Below, in pieces: positions 35,341 through 46,905 of a stretch of 64,000 nucleotides of DNA (the first letter of the stretch is position 1; each line of letters opens with the position of its first letter). The DNA is from Ovis canadensis (Eukaryota; Chordata; Mammalia; Artiodactyla; Bovidae). The position numbers and the translations under genes are program-made. The stretch is from contig NC_091264.1 of the NCBI RefSeq assembly GCF_042477335.2, positions 34,969,386 to 35,033,385 of the forward strand. Reading direction: 5' to 3'. The notes beneath the pieces were generated by a model. That model made no database searches and was not told the origin of the DNA. It was given only the letters and a program-made list of their open reading frames with translations.

Positions 35341-36041
35341 TACTTGGATGCAATCTCAAAAACGACATAATGATCTCTGTTCATTTCCAAGGCAAACCAT
35401 TCAATATCACGGTAATCCAAGTTTATGCCCCAACCAGTAACGCTGAAGAAGCTGAAGTTGAATGGTTCTATGAAGACCTACAAGACCTTTAAGAACTAAC
35501 ACCCAAAAAAGATGTCCTTTTCATTATAGGGGATTGGAATGCAAAAGTAGGAAGTCAAGAAACACCTGGAGTAACAGGCAAATTTGGCCTTGGAATGCAG
35601 AATGAAGCAGGGCAAAGACTAATAGAGTTTTGCCAAGAAAATGCACTCATCATAGCAAACATCCTTTTCCAACAACACATGAGAAGATTCTACACATGGA
35701 CATCACCAGATGGTCAACACCAAAATCAGACTAATTATATTCTTTGCAGCCAAAGATGGAAAAGCTCTATACAGTCAACAAAAACAAGACCAGGAGCTGA
35801 CTGTGGCTCAGATCATGAACTCCTTATTGCCAAATTCAGACTTAAATTGAAGAAAGTAGGGAAAACCGCTAGACCATTCAGGTATGACCTAAATCAAATC
35901 CCTTATGATTATACAGTGGAAGTGAGAAATAGATTTAAGGGCCTAGATCTGATAGATAGAGTGCCTGATGAACTATGGAATGAGGTTCTTGACGTTGTAT
36001 AGGAGACAGGAATCAAGACCATTCCCATGGAAAAGAAATGA
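35341..36041 (+). pseudogene. BovB ORF2, endonuclease C-terminal part with stops
   Basis: After the SINE the frame continues with a YAPT motif, GDWNAKVG and GSDHELLIAKF (the SDH catalytic block). In-frame stops interrupt at 35490-35492 (TAA), 36000-36002 (TAG) and 36039-36041 (TGA). Each looks like a point change in an otherwise conserved frame, so the protein cannot be made from this copy. No frameshift separates this part from the reverse transcriptase part. Confidence 0.88.
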
Positions 36042-36065
36042 AAAAAAGCAAAATGGCTGTCTGGG

Positions 36066-37937
36066 TTGGCCTTACAAATAGCTGTGAAAAGAAGAGAGGT
36101 GAAAAGCAAAGGAGAAAAAGAAAGATATAAGCATCTGAATGCAGAGTTCCAAAGAATAGAAAGAAGAGATAAGAAAACCTTCAGCGATCAATGCAAAGAA
36201 ATAGAGGGAAACAACAGAATGGGAAAGACTAGAGATCTCTTCCAGAAAATTAGAGATACCAAGGGAACATTTCATGCAAAGATGGGCTCGATAAAGGACA
36301 GAAATGGTCTGGACCTAACAGAAGCAGAAGATATTAAGAAGAGGTGGCAAGAATACACAGAAGAACTGTACAAAAAAGATCTTCAAGACCCAGATAACCA
36401 CGATGGTGTGATCACTCACCTAGAACCAGACATCCTGGAATGTGAAGTCAAGTGGGCCTTAGAAAGCATCACTATGAACAAAGCTAGGGGAGATGATGGA
36501 ACTCCAATGGAGCTATTTCAAACCCTGAAAGATGATGCTGTGAAAGTGCTGCACTCTATATGCCAGCAAATTTGGAAAACTCAGCAGTGGCCACAGGACT
36601 GGAAAAGGTCAGTTTTCATTCCAATCCCAAAGAAAGGCAATGCCAAAGAATGCTCAAACTACCAAACATTTGCACTCATCTCACACACTAGTAAAGTAAT
36701 GCTCAAAATTCTCCAAGCCAGACTTCAACAATACGTGAACCGTGAACTCCCTGATGTTCAAGCTGGTTTTAGAAAAGGCAGAGGAACCAGAGATCAAATT
36801 GCCAACATCCGCTGGACCATGGAAAAAGGAAGAAAGTTCCAGAAAAACATCTATTTCTGCTTTATTGGCTATGCCAAAACCTTTGACTGTGTGGATCACA
36901 ATAAACTATCGAACATTCTGAAAGAGATGGGAATACCAGACCACCCGACCTGCCTCTTGAGAAATCTGTATACAGGTCAGGAAGCAACAGTTAGAACTGG
37001 ACATGGAACAACTGACTGGTTCCAAATAGGAAAAGGAGTATGTCAAGGCTGTATATTGTCACCCTGCTTATTTAACTTCTATGCAGAGTACATCATGAGA
37101 AACGCTGGACTGGAAGAAGCACAAGCTGGAATCAAGATTGCCGGGAGAAATATCAATAAGCTCAGATATGCAGATGACACCACCCTTATGGCAGAAAGTG
37201 AAGAGGAGCTAAAAAGCCTCTTGATGAAAGTGAAAGAGGAGAGCGAAAAAGTTGGCTTAAAGCTCAACATTCAGAAAATGAAGATCATGGCATCTGGTCC
37301 CATCACCTCATGGCAAATAGATGGGGAAACAGTGGAAACAGTGTCAGACTTTATATTTTTGGGCTCCAAAATCACTGCAGATGGTGATTGCAGCCATGAA
37401 ATTAAAAGATACTTACTCCTTGGAAGAAAAGTTATGAGCAACCTAGATAACATATTCAAAAGCAGAGACATTACTTTGCCAACTAAGGTCCGTCTAGTCA
37501 AGGCTATGGTTTTTCCTGTGGTCATGTATGGATGTGAGAGTTGGACTGTGAAGAAGGCTGAGTGCCAAAGAATTGATGCTTTTGAACTGTGGTATTGGAG
37601 AAGACTCTTGAGAGTCCCTTGGACTGCAAGGAGATCCAACCAGTCCATTCTGAAGGAGATCAACCCTGGGATTTCTTTGGAAGGAATGATGGTAAAGCTG
37701 AAACTCCAATACTTTGTCCACCTCATGCGAGGAGTTGACTCATTGGAAAAGACCCTGATGCTGGGAGGGATTGGGGGCAGGAGGAGAAGGGGACGACAGA
37801 GGATGAGATGGCTGGATGGCATCACGGACTTGATGGCCGTGAGTCTGAGTGAACTCCAGGAGTTGCTGATGGAGAGGGAGGCCTGGCATGCTGCGATTCA
37901 TGGGGTCGCAAAGAGTCGGACACGACTGGGCAACTGA
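36066..37937 (+). pseudogene. BovB ORF2, intact reverse transcriptase region (623 codons)
   Basis: An uninterrupted 623-codon stretch of the LINE reverse transcriptase. Recognisable in order: GFRKGRGTRDQI (about residue 233), YAKTFDCVDHNKL (about 269), GVCQGCILSPCLFN (about 324-337), the catalytic YADD (about 368-371), then the C-terminal MYGCESW and a basic [16 protein letters not shown]. It acts in target-primed reverse transcription and mobilises Bov-tA and Bov-A2 SINEs that share its 3' end. The catalytic aspartates are kept. It is called a pseudogene because the upstream endonuclease part is broken by a SINE and three stops. The frame is preserved because the copy is young. Confidence 0.92.
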
Positions 37938-37951
37938 ACTGAACTGAACTG

Positions 37952-38147
37952 GAAAACATCCTAAAAATCTATTCCTAAAAAAGGTCTAAAGACCTGTCCC
38001 ACCAGATTCTGTGGAGCACAGGGTGCCTCACTCCACCCTGAACTCCCTCAGGGGTTTTTGAAAGTCAACAGCTATGGCAGCACTGGGTTCAGTCTCCTAG
38101 AGGCAGATGGCAAACGCCTTTGTTGTTCAGTCATTAGCAATGCTCTT
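37952..38147. other. flank of BovB, unassigned
   Basis: Short anonymous sequence that might be the remaining part of the interrupted LTR-like repeat; I could not establish this. Confidence 0.3.
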
Positions 38148-38256
38148 ACGTGAAGTCACTCAGTTGTGTCCAACTCTTTGCAACCCCATGGACTGTAGCC
38201 TACCAGGCTCCTCCGTCCATGGGATTTTCCAGGCAAGAGTACTGGAGTGGGTAGTT
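38148..38256 (-). repeat. Bov-tA/Bov-A fragment
   Basis: Antisense GTGAAGTCACTCAGTTGTGT to AGAGTACTGGAGTGGGT, lacking the tRNA head. Confidence 0.88.
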
Positions 38257-38417
38257 GACAGGAGCAAACTGTAGCTCTTTGGTTTTATGTTAATCTTTTT
38301 TTTTTTTTTAAACAATGTTGTTTTGTCTTGCAAACCATGGAATGTTGCTAAGCCTGGCGCTTGGTTGGTCAAACCCCCTCCAGGGGCTCAACTATTCCAA
38401 GATCTGCCCCCTATTTT

Positions 38418-38685
38418 GGAGAAGGCAATGGCACCCCACTCCAGTACTCTTGCCTGGAAAATCCCATGGACGGAGGAGCCTGGTAGGCTGCAATCCATGG
38501 GGTCGCTGAGTCGGACACGACTGAGTGACTTCACTTTAACTTTTCACTTTCATGCATTGGAAAAGGAAATGGCAACCCACTCCAGTATTCTTGCCTAGAG
38601 AATCCCAGGGACGGGGGAGCCTGGTGGGCTGCCATCTATGGGGTCACACAGAGTCAGACACGACTGAAGCGTCTTAGCAGTAGCA
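38418..38685 (+). repeat. Bov-A2 SINE with 12-bp TSD
   Basis: Two Bov-A units with the TTTCACTTTCATGCATTGG linker, flanked by GCCCCCTATTTT (38406-38417 and 38686-38697). Confidence 0.95.
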
Positions 38686-38867
38686 GCCCCCTATTTTATC
38701 TATGGTCCCCTGGGCTTGCACTCACAGCAGGCGCGTAGTCAGGGCAGTGTCCAGGGAGGTTGGAAACAAGGTCAGAGGCCTGCTCTGCTTTCTTGTCTCT
38801 GAAGCCTGAACAAGACTACTTCCATTTAATTTCCCTAACACCTGGCAATATTTACCAAGCGTGCTGG

Positions 38868-39010
38868 GCATGTTACTGTGTCCCAGTCAATAATTCTGTG
38901 AGGCAGATGTTATAAGAGAGCACACAGGGGTCGAGGGAAGTTAGGTAACTTTCCCGGGCCATACGAGTGGCAAAAGACAGAACTGGAAATTGGGCTTATC
39001 CAGCTCCACA
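38868..39010 (-). repeat. MIR
   Basis: Antisense MIR: AATAATTCTGTGAGGCAGAT, AGTTAGGTAACTTTCCCGGG. Confidence 0.65.
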
Positions 39011-39197
39011 GCCTGGCCACGTGTCTATGGTACCACTGGACCTCTGCACACTAGGCCCTGGTTCCTGCTGCCTCTGGTAGATTGCCTACACATCTACAGA
39101 TTGGCTATGTTGTATACCTCATATAAATGGAATTGTGCCATATTTGTCCTTCTGTGACCTGTTTATTTTACAGAGCATATCACTCAAGCAGGTTGGC

Positions 39198-39395
39198 CAG
39201 GGAATTTGGCTCAGATGGTAAAGAATCTGCCTGCAATGCAGGAGACCCACATTCAATCCCTGGATCAGGACGATCCCCTGGAGGAGGACACGGCAACCCA
39301 CTCCAGTATTCTTGCCTGGAGAATCCCATGGACAAAGTAGACTGGCAGACTACAGTTCATAGGGTCGCAAAGAGTTGGACATGACTGAGCGACTT
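39198..39395 (+). repeat. Bov-tA SINE
   Basis: Sense copy (GGGAATTTGGCTCAGATGGT to GACTGAGCGACTTTTTC) followed by a CTTCTTCTTCTT tract. Confidence 0.9.
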
Positions 39396-39919
39396 TTTCT
39401 TCTTCTTCTTGAGCCAAGCTGATAGGTTGAGGATGATAAGCTTGGGTCTTGAGAGCCATGCTGAGTAATCTGAACAATCCCACATCACACCAGTGCCAAC
39501 ACTTACTCTGGTGCCCCCTGATGAAACCTCTTCTATTTCAAGAGCAGGACAAGCAAAAGGAAAAGAAATTTAAAGGAAACAGTCAAGCTTGTGAACTGAG
39601 TTCAAAGGCATTGGTTTGTAAAAGCAACAACTATTACAGAATCCACAAGATGACTCACACGCCCAAACTATAAATGTTAAGCTTTATGAGAGAATGGCCA
39701 TGTAATTTACTATTCTAAGATACTGTATCTGAATTTCTAATCATAACAGAGTGAATAAACCCTCAGTTGTTTTTGTTTTGTTTTGTTTGGCTATAAAAGA
39801 TATTAATTGCCTAGGGAGAAAAATCCCTGAAGGAAATAAACAAAGATTGGCTCAAGATAAAGCATAATGCCTATAATGGGGAAATTGCCACGTCAAAAGA
39901 CATGAGGGCATAGGGCTAA
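39396..39919. other. no gene recognised
   Basis: Anonymous sequence with a GTTTTGTTTTGTTTG tract at about 39772-39790. A 74-codon ORF (39449-39673) has no identifiable domain. Confidence 0.45.
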
Positions 39920-40037
39920 GAGTCAAAGCTTTAACCCTAGAGAGGCTTGAGCTCCAGCGCTCCCCAGCTAAATGACAGTCAGACAGCTGTTAACTTTTAT
40001 GAGCCTGTTTCTTCATCTGTAAGGCAGGATGAAGGAG

Positions 40038-40196
40038 ACCTGGGTTTGATCCCTGGGTTGGGAAGATCCCCTGGAGAAGGCAACGGCAACCCACTCCAGT
40101 AGCCTTTCCTGGAGAATGCCATGGACAGAGGAGCCTGGTGGGCTGCTACAGTCCATGGAGTTGCAAAGAGTCGAACATGATTGAGCAACTCACACT
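40038..40196 (+). repeat. Bov-tA SINE, 5' truncated, 17-bp TSD in MIR
   Basis: Flanked by AAGGCAGGATGAAGGAG (40021-40037) and AAGGCAGGATAAAGGAG (40197-40213), 16 of 17 identical. The target is a MIR at about 39920-40037 (TTCATCTGTAAGGCAGG). Confidence 0.93.
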
Positions 40197-40317
40197 AAGG
40201 CAGGATAAAGGAGCTCAGGGTCACATTGTCATGGGAGTTCTAGTACTGAGTGTTTAAAAAGAGAAAGCTTTTTGACTTTGCTTGAAGACTAGCATGATGT
40301 GTGGAAATAAGAAGATG

Positions 40318-40446
40318 GGACTTCTCTGATGGTCCAGTAGATAAGATTCCAAGCTTCCACTGCATTGGGGGTGGAGGCTCAATCCCTGCTTAGGGATTAA
40401 GATCCTGAGTGCCACAGGGCCAAAAAAAGTGTTTTTAAAGAAGTAA
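40318..40446 (+). repeat. CHR-type SINE with TSD
   Basis: GGACTTCTCTGATGGTCCAG head to AGGGCCAAAAAAAG tail, between GAAATAAGAAGATG (40304-40317) and GAAATAGGAAGATG (40447-40460), 13 of 14 identical. Confidence 0.85.
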
Positions 40447-40460
40447 GAAATAGGAAGATG

Positions 40461-40910
40461 ATGTAGAGAGTAGACATTGTTTTCTCCAACTTCTGTTCCA
40501 TTGGCTCTTGTAATGATTAAATGATATGTGACCAGGGAGAAAGAACTGAGAAAACCTGATGGGAGCAACCTTTCTCAAAGTTAATTAAAAACAAAGGATT
40601 CTACAAAAAATAAGATGGATTGATAGGGGAACAGAGGGATGGCTAGATGGCTGGATAGGTGTCAAAGCAAACAGAGCTAGTAACAAATAGTTATGACAGA
40701 GTCTCTGTAAAGTTCTTTTAATTTTCTGTATGTTAAAAGTTATAACTGTTAAAAGTTTCATACTGTTGGAGGAAAACAATCTAAAGGTTTTCTATAGCAG
40801 TGAGTAGCCTTTGAAAATGTTAATGGTGCCCCCAAGCCAGGGAACGAAGAACATCCTCTCACACTTTGCTGTGTAGCTGGAGTTCAGGACCCAGTGTAGA
40901 CGATCTGGGT
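40461..40910. other. no gene recognised
   Basis: Anonymous sequence between two SINEs. No exon or named repeat. Confidence 0.45.
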
Positions 40911-40920
40911 AAGTTCAAGT

Positions 40921-41118
40921 AATTCCATTTCCAAGCACTTTGAATGGCTCAGATGGTAAAGAATCTGTCTGCAATGCAGGAGACTTGGGTTCAATTCCTG
41001 GGTTGGGAAGATTCTCTGGAGAAGGAAATGGCAACCCATTCCAGTATTCTTGCCTGGACTATCTCTTGGACAGAGGAGCTTGGCAGGCTACAGCCCACGG
41101 GGTTGCAGAGTCAGACAC
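40921..41118 (+). repeat. Bov-tA SINE with probable TSD
   Basis: Sense copy with an altered head (TTTGAATGGCTCAGATGGTA). AAGTTCAAGT flanks it (40911-40920 and 41119-41128). Confidence 0.85.
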
Positions 41119-41334
41119 AAGTTCAAGTGGATGATTAACATTTTCACTTGAACTTGAGCCATTCGGTTAGCCTGCCTTATCCTTAGTTTCCTTGTTTATA
41201 AGCAGTGAAAACTGTGCCTGCCTCGTAGGAATAAATGTGGATATTCCTGACACCAAGGTTAGGAAATTAGAGTCATTAATATTCTTAGTATCAAAGTCAA
41301 AAGGACCTTCAAATTCGTTTAACTCAGACGCCTC

Positions 41335-42345
41335 CATTTTACAGATGGACAATCAGATGCTCAGAGAGAAGTGATCTTCCCAGTGTCATACAGCTGATTG
41401 GTTATAACACTGGCCTTTGAATTCAGGTCTTCTGTGTTCCAGCCCAGTCCTCTGGCCATTGAATCACTCTTCCTCCTGAAGCTTCCTTCCGTCTTGTAAA
41501 ATGCAGCAGACAAACTACATGGCCATCAGTTACCACCAATCTTTCTAGTGCAGGAGAGCAATAACCCAGCAAGAGGCAACTCAGGGTTGGAGCAGTGGAA
41601 CTTTCTCTCTGCCACACTCCAGCAGTCTTAAATTCCATAAGATCAAGGGGCTTTGGGGCAGCTGGCCTTGAGCTTTCCAAGGACCTTTGGCCTGAGAAGT
41701 GCTATGGTTTTTGTTTGAGAACCAGAGCATGGTGTATAGCAACTTCATAGCTCCATTAGGTCCAGCTGCAGCCCCTTGCAGGCTATATCTTGCCGCCTCT
41801 CATTCAACCAGAACAGAGCAAAGAAGCAGCTCCCTCCTAGAATATGACTGGGGTCCCAGGCCCACTTGTTTTCACCTATGTCCCTCCATGTTAGCCTAGG
41901 AAACTTCAAACTCTTGCTGAATCTGTAGGAGAGAAAGGAGTGACCTTCTTCCCACTAGGAACTAAAGGACTGTTTAGCAACATTGCCCCAAAGGCTCAGA
42001 AATTGGAGATAACAGTTTCTGCTTTCTACATCATCATCCCATTTCTATACATCATTCTAGTTTTCAGGCAAACTAAGCCACAAAGATTTCTTTCTAAAAA
42101 TTTAATTCACATAACCACATGACTCTGAAATTCTTTACCGGTTGCCATGAAACTTGATCACATACCCTGAAGAATCCAAAGTAGTGAATATCTTCCACTG
42201 AGAAGTTAAGGTTCCCTATGAAACAGTGAACTTTGATGTCTGAATATTATTGCTTTTACAAAAATGTGAAGCTACATACCATGTGGGAGTACCTTTCCCA
42301 CCATCAGAGAAATCTCTGGAACTGACTTGCAAACAGCTGACAGGC
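41335..42345. other. weak antisense MIR, then no gene recognised
   Basis: MIR remnant at about 41335-41440 (CATTTTACAGATGGACAATC). The remainder to 42345 is anonymous. Confidence 0.45.
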
Positions 42346-42625
42346 ACTAGGGTTTTTTTTTTTTTTAACAGTTTTATTGAGATATCATGTGCATTATACC
42401 TCAATATTATACATGTGTTTGACATGGATAATAACCTGTCAAAAGTGTTCTCACTGTAAGTGCAAAATTCAATGATTTTAAGAATTTTATAACATCATAG
42501 ACCATTTTCATTACACCAAAGAGATCCCTTCTGCTTCATAGGCTGTACTCCCTACTCCCTCTTCCAGCAAACTTGATGCAATTTCTTTGTAGATTTATCT
42601 TTTCTAGGCATTTCATAAAAAATAG
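42346..42625 (-). mobile_element. L1 3' UTR fragment
   Basis: Antisense: T run then TAACAGTTTTATTGAGATAT, TTTTCATTACACCAAAGAGA, TTGTAGATTTATCTTTTCTA. It is similar to the L1 at 13.2 kb. Confidence 0.7.
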
Positions 42626-43809
42626 ATGGATGTGTCACAGTAGACAGCCATATCTTTACAACTCACAAATTGGATCCATCACTTACTGACAATCATGGCC
42701 CAGGCACTGTGCGTGCTGCTTGTCTTAAATGAGCGAAACAGACTAGATCCCATCCAGCTAGGAAGGCAAAAAGTTAAACAACCCAAAACAATAACAGATG
42801 AAGATGGGCCGTGAAAAGGGTGGCCATGGGGTGGGGATGGGTGGGGGGTCCCAGGAGGGTAACATGAAGGCAACTCAGAGTTGGCATTAGGATGGCACTT
42901 AGATGGTGTCAAGCAGCCTAGGAGGGACTTCCCGGTAGGGGAGGAGAGTGACATAGTGGCCGTGCAGACAGATTGGAGCAGGGCAAGAAACAGGTATGAA
43001 GACCCCCTGGGGAAGTGCTGGGGTAGCCCAGGGGAGAGGAGCCTCCAGAGGCAGTGTAGCCCAGGGAATGAAAGCTTGGATTCCCTGCCAGATGTATCTG
43101 TGAGGAGTTTAACTTTGGAAACTTCATGTCTCTAAACTTCTCGTCTGTGAGCCGAGGAGACTAATGGACTGTCTTAGAAAGACTGTCCCTGTGAGAATTA
43201 AGTGGAAAGAGGCATGAGCAGTATCTCACACAGGACCAGGCACGAAGGCTATGCTCAGCCACTGTGAGCTGGTGGGCCCGCTGAGGGGCCCCCCAGCCTC
43301 CCTCTGCTCAGTAAACATGTGCTGAGCTTCTGCACTGTTTTAAATTCTGTGACCAAAGAGGAAGCCCTCATTCCTGCCTTCAAGCCTTTTTCCTTGAGCA
43401 GGGTAAGTTCTTAACCATTTCATACCCTGGACCCCTTTGGTTGTCTGGTGAAGCTTACAGACTTCTTCTCAAATTTGTATTTTAAAAGCACAAAATCAGA
43501 CCTATAAAAGGCCCCTGTGGATTCTCATGAATGATGGAAGTGGGAGGACCACCACTCTAGATGTCTGGAGAGAAAGCCTTTTGTGTATTCTTGGATAGCC
43601 TTTAGAATAGACCAATTTTTTAGGCATTTACTGAACACCTGCTGTGCGCTGGGCAGTAGAAATACAGCAGAGAATAAAATGAAGTTCCTGCCATCATGAA
43701 CTTACACAAGGGGGGTTGGCAATAAACAAATAAACTCAGAATCATACAGCATATCAGCTGATGATAGGTGCTGTGGGAAAAATTAAGTATTTATGAAAAT
43801 AAAAACCCA
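42626..43809. other. no gene recognised; MIR remnant near 43060-43260
   Basis: GC-richer anonymous DNA. A diverged sense MIR (CATGTCTCTAAACTTCTCGT) is plausible. ORFs on both strands lack domains. Confidence 0.45.
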
Positions 43810-43834
43810 CAAAAAACTGAGCCTCTAGAAGATC

Positions 43835-43858
43835 CCTCTCTCTCTCTCTCTCTCTGTC
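43835..43858. repeat. (CT)n microsatellite
   Basis: About 11 CT units. Confidence 0.9.
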
Positions 43859-44045
43859 CCCAGACACAAGAATCCTCTCTTACCTAGAAGAGCATCAGCC
43901 TCTTGTTCTTTTCAGGCCTTCCCCTGATTGGATGCAGCCAATCCACATTAGGGAGGGCAAACTGCTTTACTCAAGAAAGGGACTTAAATGCCAATTTCAT
44001 CCCCAACACCCCCACAGAAAGACCCAGAATAAAGCTGTAGAGAAG
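43859..44045 (+). mobile_element. MaLR (MLT/MST-type) LTR remnant
   Basis: CCCCTGATTGGATGCAGCCA, AGGGAGGGCAAACTGCTTTA and ACAGAAAGACCCAGAATAAA match the 3' part of MaLR LTRs in order. Very diverged. Confidence 0.6.
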
Positions 44046-44505
44046 GATCATTTTGAGTGGAAAAGTGAAAGTGAATTTTGAGTGGAGGGAATGGCAAATA
44101 TGAAACTCTGAGCTTGGGGCAAGCTCAAAATGTCAAAGCTACAGTAACAAGCCGCTATGGCTGGAGCATAGATGGGGAGCAGGAGGAGGGCTCAGGGAGG
44201 GGAGGAGTCCCAGGGAAGGAGCTGTGGTTCGAGAGGTGAAGAGCACCTGGTTCATGAAACCTTGGGATCAAGCTGAGACTCAGGCATTCTGTTCAAAGGC
44301 TCATGGAAAGCCACTGGTGAATGGGAGCCACATGTATCTGGCTACTGTGCTGAGAACAGGCTGCAGAGGGGCAGGGTGGAAGCTGGGACCCCATCACTGA
44401 GCTTGTTGTCATAATCAGACTAGAGAGGATGGTGGCTTTGGCAACAATGGATGCTGCAAAGGCCATGAGAAGTAGCCAGATTATGGACCTATTTTAGAGG
44501 GCCAG

Positions 44506-44646
44506 CAGTTCAGTTCAGTCGCTCAGTCGTGTCTGACTCTTTGCGACCCCATGAATTGCAGCACGCCAGGCCTCCCTGTCCATCACCAGCTCCCGGGGTT
44601 CACTCGGACTCACGTCCATTGAGTCAGTGATGCCATCCAGCCAAGC
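44506..44646 (-). mobile_element. BovB LINE 3' fragment with TSD
   Basis: A 140-bp antisense tail flanked by AGAGGGCC (44496-44503 and 44647-44654). Confidence 0.9.
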
Positions 44647-45041
44647 AGAGGGCCCAGTTATTGGATGAACAGACAAATTAATAGACACTTTCATAGAAAA
44701 ATACACACATTCTCAGGATGAGCGCCATCAACCCTTTCAGAGGTCTCGATTATGCCTGCTGACAAGTCAGCTGTCACAGAGGGAAGCCTCTGCTAGATGG
44801 CCTCCATCAGCTGATTATTTTCTGAATGGCTATGCATGTGCCTGCCCTTCTGGAAAGTTGCTCTTGCTTTATTCATCACTATTTGCTTCTGTCTCTTTGC
44901 CAGAAAAGTTATCTCTACGTGTGTGACCTCCATTATATCTTGGTAGTTCTGCTTTGTTTTGTGAGCTTTCTGGGGCTAGTCAAATATTGGTCTTGTTTGT
45001 TTCGATTTGTTTTGTCTTTTTTCCCCAAAGTACAAAAATAC

Positions 45042-45249
45042 TGTGTGTGTGCTCAGTCATGTCCTACTCTTTGTGACCCCATGGCTGTAGCCGGCCAGGC
45101 TCCTCTGTCTGTGAAATTTTCCAGGCAAGAATCCTAGAGTGGGTTGCCATTTCTTCCTCCAGGGGATCTTCCGACCCAGGGATTGAACTCGTGTCTCTTG
45201 TGTCTCTTGCGTTGGCAGGAGGATCTTTACCACTGTGCCACCTGGGAAG
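45042..45249 (-). repeat. Bov-tA SINE
   Basis: Antisense copy (GCTCAGTCATGTCCTACTCT to CACTGTGCCACCTGGGAAG) with a small GTGTCTCTT duplication near 45193-45208. Confidence 0.9.
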
Positions 45250-46215
45250 ACTACTGAAGTAAATTTACAGATATCAGATGCACAGAGCTTACCGGAGCAG
45301 TTTAACGTGTATACTTGTGAAATGTCTACTCTAAACAGGATTAGAATACCCCTAAAGCCCAAGATAGTCCCCTTAGACTCCTTTCTAATCAATCTCTACC
45401 ATCTCCTTCCCCCCCTAACCTCTGTTATGACTCCTGCTTGCCATGAATTACTTTGACCTATTCTCAAACTTTATCGAAGAAAATAGTTACTATTCATTCC
45501 TTAGCATCTGGGTTCTTTCACTCACTACAGTGTGTTTGAGATGCATCTATGTTATTGATTGAGTCCATAGTTTGTACCCTAGATAAATATAGCACAAGTT
45601 TTTAAATTAATTCACCACTTGACGGACATTTGTGATGTTTCCAGTTTGAGGTCATTATGGCTAAAACTGCAGAGAAGTTTTATTCATAATAAACAAAGAT
45701 ATGGAAACGGTTGAACAGATAAAGAAAATGTAGTGGATACATACAGTGGAATATTAACCAGCCTTAGAAAGGAAGGGAATACTGTAATATACAACGACAT
45801 GATGAAAATGAAGGATATTACCTGATGTGAAACAAATGAGTCTTGGAAGGACAAACACGGCATGATTGCACTTACAGGAAGGGGTATATTAAACAGCCAG
45901 ACTCAGAAAAGTGGAAAGTGGGTTGGCAGTTGTCAGGATCTGGGAGATGAGAAGTTGCTATTTGGTGGAAATTCAATTTCATTTACGCAAGATGATGAAA
46001 TTCTAGAGATCTAACTGTATAACATTACACTTGGTTAACAGTACTGCTTTGTGTACTTAAAATTTTGTCAAAAGGATAGACCTTAGGTTAAATGTTCTTA
46101 TTGCAAAAAAAGAAAAAAAAAACTGCAATGAACATTTTATTTATATATTGTTTCATTTCTTTTTGGTAAACACCTAGGAGTGGAATTTCTTGGCCATAGA
46201 GTTGTACCTTATCAG
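45250..46215 (-). mobile_element. L1 fragment (antisense) split by another L1
   Basis: The left part runs to about 45677 (CATTATGGCTAAAACTGCAG). The right part resumes at 46119 (AACTGCAATGAACATTTTAT to CACCTAGGAGTGGAATTTCT). The two are colinear in one L1. Confidence 0.8.
45678..46118 (+). mobile_element. L1 3' end inserted in the other L1
   Basis: A sense L1 3' UTR (TAATAAACAAAGATATGGAA, GTGGAATATTAACCAGCCTT) ending in an A-rich tail. It is flanked by AAAACTGCAGAGAAG (45663-45677) and AAAACTGCAATGAAC (46119-46133), 12 of 15 identical. Confidence 0.85.
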
Positions 46216-46384
46216 TGTTTGTTTTGATTTGGTTTTCATGCTTGGGAAGGCATACAAGCCATAACTAGGTACGTCTACTTCAAGACTTCCATCTTTAAGC
46301 CTTAGAAGAAAAACAATGATGATCATAATGACGATGAAGGGGAGGAAGGAGGATCCTAATGATGCTTTTGTAGTGTTTACCACA

Positions 46385-46545
46385 TGTGGGTTTCTCTGTA
46401 TTACTTTATTGAATCCTTACAACACTGAGAGGCAGGTGTCATTAATCTCATTTTTCAGTTGAAGAAACTCAGCCTCAGGGACGTTAATGCATGTTTTCAA
46501 AGCCACTCAAACCCATGTAGAAGAATTCCATGTTTTTTCTACCAC
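46385..46545 (-). repeat. MIR
   Basis: Antisense: TTATTGAATCCTTACAACAC, TTTTTCAGTTGAAGAAACTC. Confidence 0.6.
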
Positions 46546-46574
46546 TTCTATAACCTCATATAAGAAGTCCTTGT

Positions 46575-46905
46575 GGGCCTCCCTGGTGAGTCAGTGGTAA
46601 AGAGTCCGCCTGCCAATGCAGGAGTCACTGGGTGGATCCCTCATCCAGGAAGATCCCCCTGCCAAGGAGCAACTAAGGCTGTGTGCCACAGTAGGATCTG
46701 GAGCCACAGCTACTGAGCCCTGGTGCTGCAACTGCTGAAATCAGTGCCCTGGAGCCCGTGCCCCAGGACAAGAGAAGCCACCGCCATGAGAAGCTAGCAC
46801 CCTACAGCTGGAGAGTGGCTCCCACTAGCTGCACCTAGAGGAAAACCCACACAGCAATGAAGACCATAACAGCAAAAAAATAAATAGATAAATAACATTA
46901 TTTTT
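46575..46905 (+). repeat. CHR-type SINE, long form
   Basis: GGCCTCCCTGGTGAGTCAGT head, CAGCTACTGAGCCCTGGTGC middle and an AAATAAATAGATAAATAA tail. Confidence 0.85.

Larger units (their letters stand above)
34119..37951 (+). mobile_element. near full-length BovB (RTE-type LINE)
   Basis: It begins with the BovB 5' region of imperfect GC-rich repeats (AGGAGTTACCCC, AGGAGCTACCCC types, 34119-34450). It continues through a single long reading frame and ends in the (GAACT)n tail at 37925-37951. It contains a Bov-A-like segment at about 34655-34715, the presumed source of the SINE Bov-A unit. A Bov-tA copy interrupts it at 35127-35340. The family was horizontally acquired by ruminants (established knowledge). 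Confidence 0.93.

Noticed and set aside
37271..37825. 184-codon minus ORF opposite the BovB RT
   Set aside because: An antisense shadow of the LINE; the same peptide recurs opposite other BovB copies.
41119..41156. Short palindrome GTTCAAGTG ... CACTTGAAC
   Set aside because: Only 9-11 bp arms next to a SINE duplication; likely chance.
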